A stretch of 64,000 nt of DNA, from positions 1,432,902 through 1,496,901 of the forward strand of contig JACDOX010000114.1 in assembly GCA_014549065.1 (NCBI GenBank), in the 5' to 3' direction. This document shows positions 26,716 to 38,306 of the stretch, one piece after another. The notes under the pieces are model-generated. The model had not been told where the DNA came from. It did not search any database and saw only the letters and a program-made list of their open reading frames with translations. The translations under genes and the position numbers were made by a program. Each line of letters starts with the position of its first letter. The first letter of the stretch is position 1. The stretch comes from Cardinalis cardinalis. Its lineage: Eukaryota > Chordata > Aves > Passeriformes > Cardinalidae.

Positions 26716-27490
26716 CTCCCTGATTTAGAATATTTATAAAGAATGATGNGATTGTAGAATTAAACATTCTCTTTCCATTCAGTATCCAAACAGACAATTA
26801 GACTTTTCCCAGCATGGTAATTCTGAAAACTTGCCTCAGGTCAGTGAAGTAACAGTAAAGGAAAAGATGAAGTGCAATAATAAGATCAGCTTGCAAATTG
26901 TTGGAATTCTTTTTATAATACCTTCTAAAATTTCCACAGTAACTATGAAAGAAATATGGTCCCTACATAGTCACCTAGTCCTTGACAAGCTCTGCTCAGC
27001 ATTTCACGTTAAACAATACAGTGAGATTTCAAAATATCAGTTCTGGCACCTGATATGTGTGAAGAAAAATGTCCATTGAGTGGTCATACAATGCTATTGG
27101 TCACACATATTCAAGCAATACCCACTTCTGTGTGGAAAAGAGAGTTGTTCTATGTATTTGAATAGAAAAAATTCTTTGAATTCTCTTTGCATCCTATTAT
27201 TCTCAGAACTGATTTGATTATCTCAGGCTTCTCTCTTCCTGAGTGCACACTATTAGCTGGTATTGTGGCACAAAATAGTTATCTGCTTCTTCCCTGAAGG
27301 AGAGCCCAAGATTACAAGGCACAAGGAAATCCACATAACTCATTTCTTCTTCTGTGCACATCATGCCCGGAGATGTTGAGACAGAAGGAAGAACTATTGA
27401 ATGCAAATGAAATTTTCTAAATTTCCTAAACCTCTAGAAAAACCTGGACTAAATCTAGTAGTTCCATTGCTGCAATAAATTCCATTTCTG

Positions 27491-27612
27491 ACCAAAAAAA
27501 GCAAAAAACTCAAACAAACAAACAAGTAACAGAAACCACAAGAAACCAAACCAAACAAACAAATAAACAAAATAAACAAAAACAGAAGGAAAAAAACAAA
27601 ACCCAAACCAAA
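27491..27612 (+). repeat. A/C-rich low-complexity tract (AAAC/AAACC-like)
   Basis: About 120 bases almost entirely A and C on this strand, with repeated CAAACAAA and AAACCAAA words. The other strand is the same kind of T/G tract seen at 28081, 46542 and 63185. Confidence 0.9.
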
Positions 27613-28080
27613 TCTTCCCATACATTTAATTAAAAAGTTGACTTATTTTTGCATAGCCATACCACTACATTGCTCAATTTGCCCAAATCTTTTGTCTCCA
27701 TGTTTCCTCTGTCTTTTTCTTTAGACAATACTGTGTTCCCTAAAAACTTAATTTCATATCTTTTCAAGACCTTAATTTAAAACTGTTTTTTAATATTTTG
27801 ACAGATCACTCTAAAGCATACAAAAAGGTGGAATAGGTTAGCAATACAAAAATCAGTGAACAACTTGAGGGGGAGAAGAGATTGGAAAAAAATATGTTTC
27901 CTAGTCAGCAGAAAATAATTCTGTTTCTTATGGTTTTTCTTTGAAAACCTTACTCTAAAGTATTTGTGAACAGAGAAAGCAGAAAAATAGTAGATAAAGG
28001 ATTAATGTATGATCAGTTCACATATTAAAAATGTATATGTATAAAATGTGAGCAAAGAAACAGAATATTATTGGGCTTTT

Positions 28081-28186
28081 CTGTGTGTGTGTTTTGGTTT
28101 CTGTTTGTTTTGGGTTTTTTAGGATTTTTGTTAGTTTTGGGGTTTTTTCTTTTCTTTTTTGTTTTCTTTTTTTTTTTTNTTTTTTC
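28081..28186 (+). repeat. T/G-rich low-complexity tract with poly-T end
   Basis: Starts with (TG)n, then TTTTGG-type words, then an imperfect T run containing one n. It lies about 470 bases from the A/C tract at 27491-27612, in opposite orientation. Confidence 0.9.
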
Positions 28187-31100
28187 CGGGCTGAAAGCTG
28201 TTGCCTGGGTTCATTTCCAAAGAACTAAACATATAATTATATAACATGTAATTACTCAGCTTTCCAATTACATACAGCAGGGTCAGAAACTCCCTGCATT
28301 TTCACAGAAGGGCTAATAAAATGGGACTCAACACCTGGTCCTTGCTAGATGAAAATAAATTGATTGAATGAAATCCAAGGGTAGGAAAAAAAAGTGTTAG
28401 TTCTTTGTATTCTCATTTTTTGCCAACTATTTTTCTATCTTAATAAAACTGAGGATGCTGCAGTAGAATTAGACTGAAAGTCTCAGAAATCCTGAGTACC
28501 GTTATCCTCCTAAGAACAGGTAAGATACTTAAGGAAACAAAGAATTAGAATTATTTTCTAATTCTCTGAATTAGATACAATACAGCCTAGCATATTCCAT
28601 TATGGAAGTCCATTACAGGGTACATCCTGAACAGAAAAATAGATGGCTTATTTCCCAAAGAAGATTATTTAATTCTAACCATTTATTCCCTAGTAGGATC
28701 CGCGCTTTTCTTTGGCAAAAAAGTTGGCAAGAGTCCATCAGAAATTCTGGAGCAAAGACAGGTCTTTTAGATTCTTTTATCAAGAGATTAATAGAATTCT
28801 TAAGTATTCTCAGTATGTTAATGTTTTCGCCTAAGTTCTTTCTCAGCTCTTGTCAACCAGGTTTCACTAATTTTCATGAGGTTAAGAGAAGTAAAATAGC
28901 CATTTGTTTCTTTTAAAACACTGCCATTTTTCTATGGGGTGGTCAGTCAAAATTCTATTCATGTAGAATACCAAACATAGCTATTTAGTTCATTGTCAGC
29001 TTCCATCAGGAAAAAATNCATCACCTAAAGGCAAAAAAACCTTTTTCCTTTTGTTTATCAGTAACATAAGCCAGTTAAGTGTTGAAAAAATGAAAATTTC
29101 ACCATATGTCCCACAAATTCAAAGCCATTTGTAGGAGATGGGACAAAAATTTGGTACCAGGTTTTCTGAAGATTTTTACCATGTTAATGCTGCATCCTTT
29201 CGAGTGTAAAGTTAAAGTCCAGAATCTACAGTGAAATTTGCACTGGTTACAAAGGTCCTTAAGGTCACTTTTTTCCCTGGGTATGAAGAAAATACTCAGA
29301 ATGAAACTCAGAACACTTAGAAAGAAACATCTAAGCCCAAAAAAAAAAAAAAAAACCAACAAAAACCACAAAGATTCTGTGGGCCAACCTACTTCTTCCA
29401 TGTCTGGTTGAATATGTGTTGGGATTCGTTCTTCAGCTGTCTAACTAATGAGAGGCAGTAACACATGTAGCTTCTTCACCCAATATGGGGCTTTGAGCCA
29501 CTTCNTCCTCTTTGTTAAATCTTATCTTTAATGCATTGTCATATGTCTAGATTAAAGANAACTTACATGTAACGATATTCCAGTTTGATTTCTCTTTCTT
29601 CCTTCTGTGATCATAGTTATATTAGGATTGCTATACTAGTTTAGATTAGCCTATTTTTTTCTCTGATACAAAATTTGATGTTCAGGTCACCATTCACAGG
29701 ATTTAAAATCTGTCTTTGGTTTTCTATTTATCCCTTTTAAGGTTAAATAAACCTTTTCTAATACTGAGCAGATTGATAGAACTACGTAGAAACTCCTCAT
29801 ACATCTGATTCACTCCTCCCACANCATATTGTTCTTGTACTTTATATTGTGTATTTTCCCTTTTTAAGAAAAGTGTTTATTACACCACTACTCACTTTAA
29901 ACTGTAAGCAGGTTTCCTCAGCCTTTGGAAGTGAACTCACAAACATTTCTAATTGCCAAATACTTGGCTTTCTGCTCAAAGAGTGATCCAAAGGCTTTCA
30001 AGAAACATTAAGTAAGCACTGATAATTTGATCATACCTTGAAAGGATAAAAAAGTGAGTAAAGATTGAAAATCATTGAAATCCAGTATTATACATATAAT
30101 AATAGAATACAATATAAAAACGGAAGGAGAATTTTTAAATTGGGTGCAATTTTAAAATCATATGAGAATTAAAAGTACTCACCACCTAAACCAAAGGATG
30201 AAATATAGATTCATTTTAAACTGTTACAGCAGCTCCCTCAAGACAGTATTCTCTTAATAATAGGCATATAATGTCTTGATGTTTTCATAGCCGAAAAAGA
30301 AATGAAGTAGTTGTAGATCTAGATATATTTTTGAAATGTATAAGTTATTCATGTTCTCTATGTCATCATAGTCAAAAAAATAACCATGCTTGTCTCAGCC
30401 TTTTGGAAAAATCTGCTAAGAGCACTTGCTCCACTGATCTCTCAAAGCTGGTATACATCTAAATAGCTCTGTCAGAAAGAAAACAGGCTTTCCAAATACT
30501 TCTGGAGGTCTGTGGGACTTCCATTCATAATTTATGTTAAAAAGTTAGTAACNTTTTTTTCCAGCTCATTTCCCTATTAAAAGTTCTGGGGAAAACATAA
30601 AAAAGAGAAAGAAGAATGTTTTTTTTTTTAAAAAATCTTCCTAACCACATTTACATCGCAACAGAAAATTCAAAATTTTATAAACCTATCAAATTGATAA
30701 ACTATTATTTTTACCAAAAAAAAAAAAAAAGAAGGAAAGGTTTAAGAACCACATGAAGGACACTGTAGCATTTAACATGTTTAAAAATGTCCATGTCTCT
30801 ATCCACAATAAATCTTGAAAAGATCCACCTTCCTTGCAGTGGTTGCTTTTATGCAAAGATGCAGAAAGCCTTCATAGACACAAAATATCACTCTCAATAT
30901 TATCATGCCCTGAGCTACAGAAAACAAACAATTTTACAGAGACTCAGATTTCTCTGGAAGGTAGCGCTAGAAACGGAATATAATTTAATTTTAATGGCAT
31001 GTAATTTTAAGAGCCTTAATGTCTTCCATCCAAATAAACTTCATGAGGCTTCAGATTGGGATGTACATATTTGTTTCCATGATTTCAACAGCACTCTCTA

Positions 31101-32591
31101 AATGCAGAAGTAGATGTCTCTGCATTTTCTTTTTTTCTGTATTTCTTGCATTGAGCTAAATTGAAAATAGCAGCTCAGGTCCTTATAGATCAAACGGAAA
31201 AGAAAATATAACATATGTACTTTCAAGAACATTCTTATCTTTGATTATTTAATGGAGACTCATCCTCCTCTCTCCTCTTCTGCAAACAATGGTGTGATAA
31301 TCACCTAATATCTGTCTTCAGTCACAGAGGTGTAGTTACAGAAATAACCTAATAAAACCCAATAGTGTGCTATTTTTTATTATCAGCATAAGGTATCTTT
31401 TTAGATGAGTATGGAATAGATATAGGTATTAGTGTTTAAGATTCAAAACTCTATTGGTGAAGGAAACTAACACAAAGAAAGAAATATTATTCTATTTTAC
31501 TCTTCTNTAGTAAAGAAACATTTAGAAGAGAGAAAAAATTTTTCATTCTCTATTTTACTTGAAAACATAAGCTGATACGTGATCTGCTATTGCATTTTAA
31601 GGATCAGGCAGAGAGGAGAGAGGAAAATAATTTCCATTTGGAAGATATTTAAATAGCTTTGTCATGGTCTGTCCTGAGCTGCTATTTCAAAACATATCTG
31701 AAATGACTTATAATTTCGTTTTCTCACCATCTAAGATTCATCTACCTCCAATCTCAGTATGAAACTGATTATAATTCTGGCAGGATTCCATCATCCCCTG
31801 ATACTGGCTAGCATTTAGAAATTCCTAGTCAGTGAGGGTATCTAGCCTCATATTACCCAGATGCTTCAACCATAGATTTGATCTTAGTCACTGTTTTCAA
31901 AAAGATCCCAGTATAACTTTAGCCTTTTAGCACTGGCNGTTTAAATCATATCATAGTCCACATTGGTAAGGAGTTATGTTTAAGAACTCTGTTCAGGGGC
32001 TGCTCTCCTGCAAGCACGGGTCAAAGTTTCTACTTGGCATCAAACATTCCCAGCTAGTCTTGTTTAAGAAAGAGAGAAATCAAATATTCACAGTTCCTCT
32101 CCTNCTTGTAAAATAATTCTGGAGTTGTTACACATTTAGTAGGAACATCTGGATCCATGGATAAAAGAACACAGCTGTCTTATATGATTTATGATTCCAT
32201 TTTCCTGTCTTTACCCAGGGCCAATTTCAGTCTTTTTTTACTCTCACCCCCCATCCTTTAACTCATATAACTGTCATTCTTTAAGTATTTTAAGATGGTT
32301 CTCACTTTCTGACTGTCCCAATAAATCCACCTTGAATTTCTTATGCTTGTTACTGCAGTATTGCTTCAACTGACAGATATATTAATCTTTGAACAGGCAC
32401 ATTCTAAGCTGAGTTTTTTTTTAATAAAAACAAAAGAATTAGGGTTAAAATTGAAAAAAAAATTACTTTTCAATGTTAAGATTTTGTACTGTAATATGCT
32501 TCATGCTCCTGTTAATTTAGCTGAGTAATTTCAAAAAGAAAAACACTATTTTATCCTATTGACAATTATGACTCTTAATGATTCATATTTA

Positions 32592-32657
32592 CAATTGGAC
32601 TTGGCTCTCAAAGGTCTTTTCCAATCTAAATAATTCTAGCAAATGATTCGATGATAA
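32592..32657 (+). mobile_element. CR1 3'-tail fragment, diverged
   Basis: A diverged plus-strand CR1 tail. It contains 'ttggacttgg', 'ctcaaaggtcttttccaa' and then two imperfect terminal octamers ('aattctag', 'gattcgatg'). The order and spacing match CR1 3' ends, but several bases differ, so it is older than the copy at 34769. I see no coding sequence upstream. Confidence 0.7.
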
Positions 32658-33052
32658 TACTTAGGTAAATAATATGAAAAGTTGCTTGTTACCATTTTTC
32701 TTTTTTTTCTTTATAAAATCTAAACTAATTGCATTCTCCTTAAAAATTATTTGTCATGGGTTCTTTAGCATATCATTCGCAGAATGTGAAAAAAGTATTT
32801 CAGAATCCAATTTTNTGACTATTTCTTTGTCTCAGGTACATTGAAATTTGTGCTAATTTAATAGTATGACTTTTACCTGTGCATTTTTATAAGATGCAGC
32901 AATCCTGCTGTGGTAAAACACAACCTGGAGCACGGTTTCCTTATCTGAGGACATTACAAGGCACTTCAAAATCAGCAGAATGCTGTTTATATTAGATGTT
33001 ACATCAGTGTAACTATATAGTGCCTGTGTATAATACTGGGAAAAAAAAAAAG

Positions 33053-33076
33053 ATGTCTGATCTTAAGATCAGACAT
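33053..33076. repeat. Perfect 24-bp palindrome
   Basis: The half-site ATGTCTGATCTT is followed directly by its reverse complement with no spacer. It directly follows a short A run (about 33041-33051). The centre contains CTTAAG and two GATC sites. Confidence 0.97.
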
Positions 33077-33891
33077 TGATAATAGGATAAAGATGGCTTA
33101 AATAGCTTCAAGTCTTTGAGCCATGGGCTTAAATCTAGGCTGCTGAAAGGTATTGTAAGTTACAACAGCCTCCTCCTCTGAGTTATTCAGCCTTAAGAGA
33201 CCTGTACAGAATCATGCCTGTGAGGAAAGCAATGTGTTTCAATTCACCAAGACTCTTCCATTGTTTACAACACGCACAAGGAGAAATGTGGTATGCCCAG
33301 AATTAATTTCTTACATTATTTTGTAGGAATAAAATAAGCCATTTAAGTAAATTACACTATTCTTGATGTGCAACCAGGGAAAAACTGGAACCAGAAGTGC
33401 ATGTTACAAAATCAAGCAAGCTTGGTTGTCTTTCAGAGATATGTAGTTATGAATGTATCTATAGAAATTTCTTGAGTTTTACTATGAGTATTTATTTCTA
33501 AACCACTATGCCAGTACATCGAAATTCCACAGCCTATGCTTCATGATTCAGAGGAAAAATAAATATTGAATCAAACAAAAATTACAAACAATTCTAAAAA
33601 TTCTCCAGTAAATGTTCTTTTGCTGATAGAAAATCTTGTACTAGTTCAGATTTCATTAATTTAATTTAATACAGACCCAAAAATTATAACTATTTTTAGA
33701 AGTGCTTCTATAGAAAAAATGTTTTTTCTTGCTAGACTTGAATCCTGTTTCTAATAAGTCAGTGATGAAACTTCTACAATTTCACCCAAAACCATGAGTT
33801 AGTTTCTCATGGGAATTTTCTACTTTGTAAAAACTGGAAAAAAATCAGTCTTCTTATTTTTATGGTAGATGAGAGGAAACTACTTCTTCCT

Positions 33892-33928
33892 ATTTTCATG
33901 TCCAAGGAATAGCCTTGGACATGAAAAT
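33892..33928. repeat. Perfect 16-bp inverted repeat with 5-nt loop
   Basis: Left arm ATTTTCATGTCCAAGG (33892-33907), loop AATAG, right arm the exact reverse complement (33913-33928). RNA or single-stranded DNA from either strand would form a stable hairpin. No gene or terminator context is seen. Confidence 0.97.
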
Positions 33929-34768
33929 TAATTTTGTGTTTATTGTTTTCTCTATATGAAAAAACACTTCCTTGAATTTTCTACCTAAAACCTCCTGATT
34001 TCCAAAGGTAATTTAATGACCTTAAAAGTCAGCAAAGACCAAATTGTATTTTTTCTCAAACTAAGTGACTGGATTTTTTTTATTTACAAAGATCTAAAAG
34101 TATACATTGTAATGAAAACCTGCAAAAAACTCATTTAGAGTTCAAACAGGAAAGTTCATTCTCAACAGCTCTATACAAAAACACATGGCCAACATCATCT
34201 GTTTAACAGACATTTAAAAACTACTACAGATTTAAGTTATTGGTACTACTCTTCACCAGAACTGAAGCCTGTGGAGATGNTTAAGGTATTATAGCACCTC
34301 ACTTTTTATTGGATATCTGTTTTCCTTGCTTCTTGCATTGTCAAGCTTTTAATGAGANGCTTAAATCAGCATGAGAATTCAAAACCTGCATTAATAAAAC
34401 AAAGGTCTTCTTTGAAACAAAAAGGTAATTTTGCTTAACAAAGATCCTGCCCTTTAACGCAGGGGAAAAAGATTGGTAGANGCAAGTTGTCAATTTACCA
34501 GCGCTGACTATAAGCATGCCAAAAATATTGTGTAACAAATTGGTAAATCAGATCACAAGGGTTTAGGTTCCTGTACTGGTTAAGATTATCTATAGCCTGC
34601 TATTTTTTACAATGTCAATCTGTTTCATTTTTTTTTCTGAAATGATTGACTGAATGACCCAACTGTTATAAAGAGTGTTGAATTTGATACCTTTACAATT
34701 ACTTAAAGGGGAGGAGTCAAAATGAAGATGGAAAAATCAAGGAGTGAAATGGTGTTTCTGTTATAATT

Positions 34769-35092
34769 ACAGAACCACAGAATCACAGAATTTCTAGGTT
34801 GGAAGAGACCTTTAAGATCATCGAGTCCAACCCATGTCCTAACACCTCAACTAGATCATGGCACCAAGTGCCACATTCAGTCTTTTCTTAAACACATCGA
34901 GGGATGGTGACTCCACCACCTCCCTGGGTAAATGATTCCAGTATCTGACCAATCTTTTTGTAAAAAACTTCCTCCTTAATTCTAGCCTGTATCTCCCTTG
35001 GCACAGCTTGAGACTGTGTCCTCTTGTTCTGTCTGTTGTTGCCTGGAGAAAGAGACCGACCCCCAGCTCACCACAGCCACCCTTCAGCTTAA
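34769..35092 (-). mobile_element. CR1 LINE fragment, 5'-truncated, well preserved 3' end
   Basis: Read on the minus strand, this holds the last ~80 codons of CR1 ORF2 and the short 3' UTR. The frame from about 35092 down to the stop at 34851-34853 includes GGCGELGVGLF, DRTRGHSLKLCQGRYRLEL and PREVVESPSLDVFKKRL, all hallmarks of the CR1 ORF2 C-terminus, and it is uninterrupted. The 3' UTR ends in repeated ATTCTGTG octamers, the CR1 terminal signature, at about 34771-34790 (seen on the plus strand as 'cacagaatcacagaat'). The element is truncated at its 5' end just upstream of the GGC motif, the common fate of CR1 copies. With no stop in the remaining frame and recognisable octamers, it is probably the youngest CR1 in the window. 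It cannot move by itself because the endonuclease and most of the reverse transcriptase are absent. Confidence 0.95.
34851..35092 (-). pseudogene. C-terminal remnant of CR1 ORF2 (endonuclease/reverse transcriptase polyprotein)
   Basis: About 80 codons from the carboxy end of the CR1 ORF2 protein, downstream of the reverse-transcriptase domain. In full-length elements ORF2 carries an apurinic-like endonuclease and a reverse transcriptase, which copy the element into new sites. Only the tail remains here. Visible motifs are TRGHSLKLCQGRYRLEL, FFTKRLVRYWNHLPREVVES and SPSLDVFKKRLNVAL, followed by a genuine family stop. The open frame extends about 20 bases further upstream by chance, to an ATG at 35109-35111 that is not a family start. 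No function is expected. Confidence 0.9.
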
Positions 35093-36060
35093 TGCAGGCA
35101 ATATTGTTCATAATAAGCAGCAGCCTGTTTAGAAACTTAGCAGATAGTCAAATATGGCCTGTAAAGTGTGAATTAAAAATATTTTTATTTTTTCATGTGN
35201 GGAAGCTTGATTTTAATTTTTGCTCATTTTATCAGGGATAAAAGAATGCATGTTTGTCTTCCCCACCAAAGAAAAAAGATGGTTTACTACTGAGAAAGAG
35301 ATACCTTAAAGAGAGGAGTATCTATGGGATGAGATATGGGAATGAAAGGGCTTCCCCTGCTTGCAAAGATGCAGAGAAGTAATGTGCGAACTGGTTCAGC
35401 TAAGTATAAAATATACTTCTCTCTTTATGCTACCAAACCCTTCATAATTCACTACTCAGAAAGCTTCGCCAAAAGGTAAATTGACATTTTATGAGTTATT
35501 ATATCCTTATTAAATAATGAATTTAACTATTTTTAATGCTATCTTCTTCACAACTTTTCTATTTAGCTATGATGGGAATGGGANGTAATAAAACACAAGC
35601 AGAAACATTACAAATATTGTGGAGGCTCTGTCAGAGGGTGCCAATAATGCCAGTAATGAATACNGATCAGCAGGATACTTGCTGCATTCCAAAGGTTTAT
35701 ACACAAGACTTGCACTGTTATGACTATATCAAAAGATTTATGTAGTGCAATTTCTTAAGTGTGGTTTTGATTACTGGCTTACTGATATGATATTGTGTTC
35801 ACTAGTAGTTTATTTCCTCTTCTCCAAGAAGTAGAACTGATATAAATAAGTGCATAATTGCATATATCTCAGTATAAAGGGAAAAAATAACCAAGCCAAG
35901 AGCATTTTACCAATTAAAAAAAATATGTTCAGACCAGACTTCATCTTCCAACAGTCACAGTTTTCACACATAAAGAAATCAGTACTTATTAAGAATGCAG
36001 TATCTTATTTCTGCTCTGACCAGAACTCACTACAGAGTAGGCAGTGTATTAGAGTATTTT

Positions 36061-36062
<2 letters not shown>

Positions 36063-36127
<65 letters not shown>
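36063..36127 (+). repeat. Homopolymer run of 65 T
   Basis: An uninterrupted T run, far longer than any other in the window. It could be the poly(A) tail of a minus-strand retrocopy, but the minus-strand sequence just before it has no AATAAA signal and no recognisable transcript. Length is unreliable because assemblies handle such runs badly. Confidence 0.95.
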
Positions 36128-36131
<4 letters not shown>

Positions 36132-37091
36132 CTTGGACTTCTGTTTCTATAACTTAACTGTGTGTAAAAGAGAGCATTGATAGTTCTCCCAAGCTAGCAA
36201 ACAGGACACAAGTTTTATTCTCTTTACTGATGTTAGTACAGTAGGTTGGTGGCTCCTGGAAAGAGCAGAGTCCTCAAAAGCATTGTAGAAGATCTGTGAA
36301 GTGAACTCTCCCCTCTTGCTGCTCCCAGGGAAGAAAACATTCGGCTTAGATGGAGAAACAAGAGTGACATGTTTTCAGAGAGCTCCTATGAATATTGTTT
36401 CATAAAGACATGTTCTGGAGATTGGCTAGTAATGAGGAAGTTATTTCCTTCAATGTCTATCACTTATTCAAATAATAGACCTTTGCACATATATTAATAT
36501 GACTTTGACTTGTGATGTTGGTAAGATAAGTACCTAAGACACATTTTGCTGGTCTTTACAGCAGAGTTTGACTAACCTTCCTACTGCTATTGTTCTGCCT
36601 TACATCCTTTAGGTGATTCCTACTAGCAGTCAGTGCAAAGAATGAGTCTGTCAGGAAAAAGGAAATGCGCCGATGAATTCCTTTACATGTTATATGTGTG
36701 CTAAGTTTGGACATATAGCAAAGTGTAAACGACTGTCTTATATTCACAAATATATTTTTGTTTCTGTGAATACTTTAATGTGTTTCATCTGAAACAGATG
36801 CATTATATCTGTTGAGAAGGAAAGGTATGAGAGTGTGTTATGAAGTGTTTATAGGCATACATAATCATAGCACTGTGAGAATATATATTGATTTAATTAT
36901 TTATTGATTCATTTCAAAAACTGGCATATTTTACTGGAAGCATTTTACTTTCACTGTTCTTTTATGCAAGGCAAGCTTTAAGATACATATTCAACTAATT
37001 ACTTTTGCTGACACTGAGACAGTCAGAAAGTGAAAAGATAAAGACCCTGGGATTTTTTCCCCTTTTTAAACATCTGTTTTGACACATTTTT

Positions 37092-37122
37092 ATTTCTTTC
37101 TTTCTTTTCTTTCTTTTTTTTT
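37092..37122 (+). repeat. (TTTC)n-like microsatellite
   Basis: Interrupted TTTC repeats running into a T stretch. Confidence 0.85.
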
Positions 37123-37906
37123 AAGTTTTGGGATTGTTTTGGTTTAGATCTCATGCCGAATGAAAACAAATGCCATACACTGAGAGTTTTCATGTGCTGA
37201 ATCGTTATTCTCCAGACAATTACAGCTATGGTGTGAGTATACCATGTGTAAATAAATCACAAAAGGAATGAGATATTACTTCAAATACCTTCACCTATGA
37301 CATAGCTAAATAAAAAGTGAAAAAACACACATTGTAAAAATTAAGGAACTGGATGAGGAGACCTACATTTGACATGAAAAGGAGAAAGATACAAACAACT
37401 CCCAAACTCCAGGTGCAAGGAATCAAACCAATGTTGTCTTGCATTCCAGTCACATCTTTTATTGCACATAAAATACAAAAGACCTGTCTCCCTAGCACTT
37501 TGCAACAAGTGCCTGCTCACTACTTATTCCTCTGGTATTCAATGGAGGGCGATAACGATCATGATGACCTAACTTGGTTTTACGTGTGGGATTATCTACT
37601 CTTTCAGCCTAGGCCTAGACACTGGATTCAGAATACGCAGTAGCATTGGCAGTGTTTTGTTCTGCACAAAGGGATTTTTGAGGTAACACAAGACAGTGCT
37701 CTGCCTGTTTCTTTCCATGGCAGAAGAAACATTCAGTGGGGTACAAATAGGGGCTGCTGTTCAGGGTTTTATGTCAGTCTCTGAGGCTGGCAGAGGCAAC
37801 AAGACTATGGCCACTGAGGTTCCATCCACTGCCTCTGCTGGCTGAGAGAAAGCCAGGCTTGGTACTATTTGTGTACATAGACCAGCTACAGAGACAAGTG
37901 TCATTT

Positions 37907-37935
37907 GAATTGCCATGGGCTGTCATAGGCAATTC
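37907..37935. repeat. Inverted repeat, 8-bp stem
   Basis: GAATTGCC, 13-nt loop, GGCAATTC. It lies in a locally GC-richer stretch with no recognised gene. Confidence 0.8.
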
Positions 37936-38235
37936 CATTGTCATTTCGCACTTGACCTTGGCTACCACTTACAAAGTGTGTGGGCCCTTTGATAGGTCTT
38001 CAGTGATGTCATTCAACAACAATTTTAAGGCTGTAGCTTCTGGCCATTAACCATTCAGAAGGCACTGCTCTGTAATATTAAGAGGATCAGCTGCTTCAGT
38101 TAGCTGTCCACAATCTATGAAAGAAATTTTTTATGATAGAAAATTTAAAAGTATTTGAAAAGTCAATTCAAAGTCATGACTCCTTTGGTTTTTTTCTATT
38201 CTGGTATCAAAATTTCTTCAAAAGTTTGAACAAAG

Positions 38236-38306
38236 AAGCATTGGGAGTTGGACTTGATAATCATTATGGGTCCCCTCCAACTGGAGATATTCTATGTTTC
38301 TATGAA
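38236..38306 (+). mobile_element. CR1 3'-tail fragment
   Basis: A short plus-strand match to the CR1 3' UTR end: a 'gagttggacttgata' block, then 'atgggtcccctccaact', then 'gatattctatgtttctatg' at the end. The terminal octamers are slightly mutated. Only about 70 bp remain. Sequence upstream (38130-38235) is AT-rich and I could not recognise ORF2 in it, so this is a very short 5'-truncated insertion or the visible end of an older copy. Confidence 0.85.

Larger units (their letters stand above)
25942..32591. other. AT-rich sequence without recognised gene
   Basis: Holds the A/C and T/G tracts, the possible L2 relic and A runs at 29339-29355 and 30717-30730. Open frames of 100-104 codons at 28602-28916 (+), 29099-29401 (-) and 30787-31101 (+) are near the chance maximum and match no family I know. 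Confidence 0.7.
32658..34768. other. AT-rich sequence without recognised gene
   Basis: Contains only the two strong palindromes listed separately and short T runs. No coding or RNA signal recognised. Confidence 0.7.
35093..38235. other. AT-rich sequence without recognised gene
   Basis: Includes the 65-T run and the TTTC microsatellite. A GC-richer patch at about 37640-37990 has overlapping open frames on both strands (60-odd codons) but no motif, splice context or repeat family that I recognise. Confidence 0.65.

Noticed and set aside
27394..27621. Hydrophobic open frame on the minus strand resembling a membrane protein
   Set aside because: It is translated from the A/C-rich tract. The hydrophobicity comes from T-rich codons.
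28602..28916. 104-codon open frame considered as a possible exon or small gene
   Set aside because: No recognisable family, promoter or splice context. The length is near the chance maximum for 64 kb.
30787..31101. 104-codon open frame considered as a possible gene
   Set aside because: Same reasons: no motif, and composition is identical to surrounding non-coding DNA.
35995..36180. Open frame with a long poly-phenylalanine stretch
   Set aside because: It is a translation of the T run, not a protein.
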